This document shows, one piece after another, positions 62,366 through 64,000 of a stretch of 64,000 nt of DNA (the stretch's first letter is position 1; every line of letters begins with the position of its first letter). A program made the position numbers and the translations under genes. This DNA is from Clostridium carboxidivorans P7 (GTDB lineage: Bacteria; Bacillota; Clostridia; Clostridiales; Clostridiaceae). The DNA lies in the NCBI RefSeq assembly GCF_001038625.1, contig NZ_CP011803.1, positions 3,162,001 through 3,226,000 on the forward strand, given 5' to 3'. The notes beneath the pieces were generated by a model that was not told where the DNA came from, searched no databases, and saw only the letters and a list, made by a program, of their open reading frames with translations.

Positions 62366-63322
62366 ATGAAGGATTTAGCAAAACAAATTATTGCAGGTAG
62401 ACGTTTAAAAAGAAACGAAGATTTCAATTTCTTTTTAACATCAGATATAGAAGAATTACTTGAAGGTGCCAATATGATTCGTGAAGCATTATGCGGCAGC
62501 AAAATCGACCTTTGTACTATTATAAACGGCCGCAGTGGTCGCTGTAGTGAAAACTGTAAGTTTTGTGCTCAATCTGCTCATCATCACACCGGAATTGAAG
62601 AATATGAATTTTTAGATCCTGATGTAATTTTAGAAGATTGTAAAAAAAATGAAGCTAATGGAGTTCACCGCTATTCTATTGTTACCGCTGGCAGATCTCT
62701 ATCAGGAAAAGATCTTGATAAAGCCATTGAAGCATACAAAAAAATGCATGAAGAATGTAACATTAGTCTTTGTGGGTCTCATGGACTTTTAACTGAAGAA
62801 GAGTTTATTCGTTTAAAAGAGGCTGGTGTTTCAATGTATCATGAGAACATAGAAACCTCAAAACGCAACTTTCCTAACATTTGTACTACCCATACATATG
62901 AAGACAAAATTCACGAAATTAAGCTAGCAAAAAAGGTAGGTTTTAAAGTTTGTTCTGGTGGTATCATTGGTATGGGTGAAACTTGGGAGGATCGTATTGA
63001 TATGGCAGTAAGCTTATCAGAATTACAAATTGAATCTATTCCTATCAATGCACTTATGCCTATTAAAGGAACATGTTATGAAAATTTGAAACCTATTTCT
63101 GAAGAAGATATTTTAAGAACCATAGCTATCTTTCGTTATATTAATCCTACAGCATATATCCGTATGGCAGCAGGCAGAAGTTACTTTAAAGACGGTGGTA
63201 AAAAAATATTTCTATCTGGTGCTAATGCTACAATCACTGGTGATATGTTAACCACTGTAGGTAATAATACTATACAAGATAAAGAAATGTTAACTAATTT
63301 AGGCTTTGATATTTCAAAATAG
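62366..63322 (+). CDS. bioB: Biotin synthase
   Basis: This 318-residue protein has the radical-SAM CxxxCxxC motif GRCSENCKFCAQSAHH (about 57-72), with the remaining biotin-synthase cysteines and RYSIVTAGRSLSGKD. It converts dethiobiotin to biotin using SAM and an auxiliary [2Fe-2S] cluster. I chose ATG 62366, since ggagg is 8 nt upstream. It is followed 31 bp later by bioY, in one operon under the BirA operator. No other biotin biosynthesis genes are in the window. Confidence 0.93.
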   Translation: MKDLAKQIIAGRRLKRNEDFNFFLTSDIEELLEGANMIREALCGSKIDLCTIINGRSGRCSENCKFCAQSAHHHTGIEEYEFLDPDVILEDCKKNEANGVHRYSIVTAGRSLSGKDLDKAIEAYKKMHEECNISLCGSHGLLTEEEFIRLKEAGVSMYHENIETSKRNFPNICTTHTYEDKIHEIKLAKKVGFKVCSGGIIGMGETWEDRIDMAVSLSELQIESIPINALMPIKGTCYENLKPISEEDILRTIAIFRYINPTAYIRMAAGRSYFKDGGKKIFLSGANATITGDMLTTVGNNTIQDKEMLTNLGFDISK

Positions 63323-63353
63323 CTATTATATACAATGAAAATGGAGGAAAATT

Positions 63354-63902
63354 ATGAACAAGAAATCTAATGTTTATCAAATGGCAGTTATAGGTGTCAT
63401 GGCTGCAGTTATCTGCATTCTTGGACCTTTATCAATACCTATTGGTGTAGTACCAATTTCCTTTACAAATTTAGCAATTTATTTTGCACTTTACGCACTT
63501 GGCATGAAAAAAGGATCTATCAGCTATATAATCTATATGTTAATCGGTTTTGTTGGTATCCCAGTATTCTCTAATTTTTCTGGTGGTCCATCTAAACTAT
63601 TCGGACCTACTGGCGGCTATATTATCGGATTTTTCTTTATGGCAATGATTGCAGGATTTTTCATCGATACTTTTTTTGATAAATGGTATTTATGCTTTAT
63701 AGGTATGGTTCTCGGAACTGCTGTATGTTATGTTTTTGGCAGTATGTGGTTGTCATATCAAGCTCATATATCAGCAAATGCAGCATTTTCTGCAGGCGTA
63801 ATTCCTTTTATACCTGGAGATCTTGCTAAAATTATAATTGCTACCTTGGCAGGTTCTAAAATACGTGAACGACTAATTAAGGTTAATTTATTTCAAGCTT
63901 AA
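63354..63902 (+). CDS. bioY: BioY biotin transporter (ECF S component)
   Basis: This 182-residue protein has six membrane helices and the BioY signatures ILGPLSIPIGVVPISFTNLA, GIPVFSNFSGGPSKLFGPTG and PFIPGDLAKIIIATLAG. It binds biotin in the membrane and works with the ECF energising module, which is encoded elsewhere. It is translated from ATG after ggagga and is cotranscribed with bioB. The pairing lets the cell make or import biotin under BirA control. Confidence 0.94.
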   Translation: MNKKSNVYQMAVIGVMAAVICILGPLSIPIGVVPISFTNLAIYFALYALGMKKGSISYIIYMLIGFVGIPVFSNFSGGPSKLFGPTGGYIIGFFFMAMIAGFFIDTFFDKWYLCFIGMVLGTAVCYVFGSMWLSYQAHISANAAFSAGVIPFIPGDLAKIIIATLAGSKIRERLIKVNLFQA

Positions 63903-63930
63903 TTAACCTAAACTAGGACTATAATTAATT

Positions 63931-63970
63931 CGGACTAAGTTATAATTTGATAACTTAGTCCGTTATTTTT
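63931..63970 (+). terminator. Terminator of the bioB-bioY operon
   Basis: Perfect 13-bp stem cggactaagttat / ataacttagtccg (63931-63962), 6-nt loop, followed by ttatttttt. Confidence 0.9.
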
Positions 63971-64000
63971 TCTTTTTATTAATCATTCAAATAATTTTTA

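Overview
The window is low-G+C Firmicute chromosome, most likely Clostridium sensu stricto and perhaps close to the solventogenic C. beijerinckii group. The grounds are the strong AT bias, AGGAGG-type ribosome binding sites before nearly every gene, ferredoxin/flavodoxin-rich metabolism, remnants of AdhE and iron alcohol dehydrogenases, and family content typical of clostridia. No rRNA, tRNA or CRISPR array was seen. The 5' edge cuts a leucine-rich-repeat surface gene; the 3' end is a complete biotin locus.

Layout. 1-1.4 kb: LRR/Ig-like surface protein with a recent internal duplication. 1.6-10.8 kb: amino-acid and nucleotide-type catabolism (UroD/MtaA-like methyltransferase, YheO-type regulator, a decayed gene, SdaC-like permease, MFS + M20 amidohydrolase operon, nitroreductase, PucR regulator). 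10.8-13.4 kb: small stand-alone genes. 13.5-16.4 kb: a structured-RNA candidate ahead of two chemotaxis-type receptors. 16.5-22.3 kb: two divergent secreted paralogues sharing an N-terminal module, one with four 97-residue repeats. 22.7-25.1 kb: TetR regulator with DJ-1/PfpI and ferredoxin-nitroreductase genes. 25.2-29.7 kb: diadenylate-cyclase-like/TPR protein, MATE exporter, receiver-like protein. 29.7-35.7 kb: NhaC antiporter, MFS and RraA-like genes with two LysR regulators. 36-39.6 kb: DUF1659 gene, a MITE-like element, a nuclease lipoprotein and a 2-kb gene graveyard (recombinase fragment, Abi_2/AbiF-like remnant beside a structured RNA with its own terminator). 39.6-46.7 kb: EFR1 ferredoxin, RACo-like corrinoid activator, MetF, SagB-type oxidoreductase, an IS1634-like remnant and an AdhE pseudogene.

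46.9-54.6 kb is the most interesting part. Two MerR regulators and a set of redox genes (two flavodoxins, DUF362 ferredoxin, FMN reductase, 4-OT tautomerase, DUF4405 membrane protein, an acetyltransferase and a decayed alcohol dehydrogenase) lie among nine promoters of one architecture: a TTGAC(A/C) -35, exactly 19 bp of spacer carrying an inverted repeat, then the -10. This is the MerR signature, and the half-sites resemble the 7-4-7 repeat known for the aldehyde/electrophile sensor AdhR. The operators fall into two subtypes that match the two regulators. One of the nine promoters seems to drive only a short terminated RNA.

54.6-64 kb: Suv3-like helicase, a Cys-rich FMN reductase, an HMA-DsbD-cupredoxin fusion probably handling copper, OsmC, a soluble MCP, an aldo/keto reductase, and bioB-bioY behind a BirA-type operator that overlaps the promoter.
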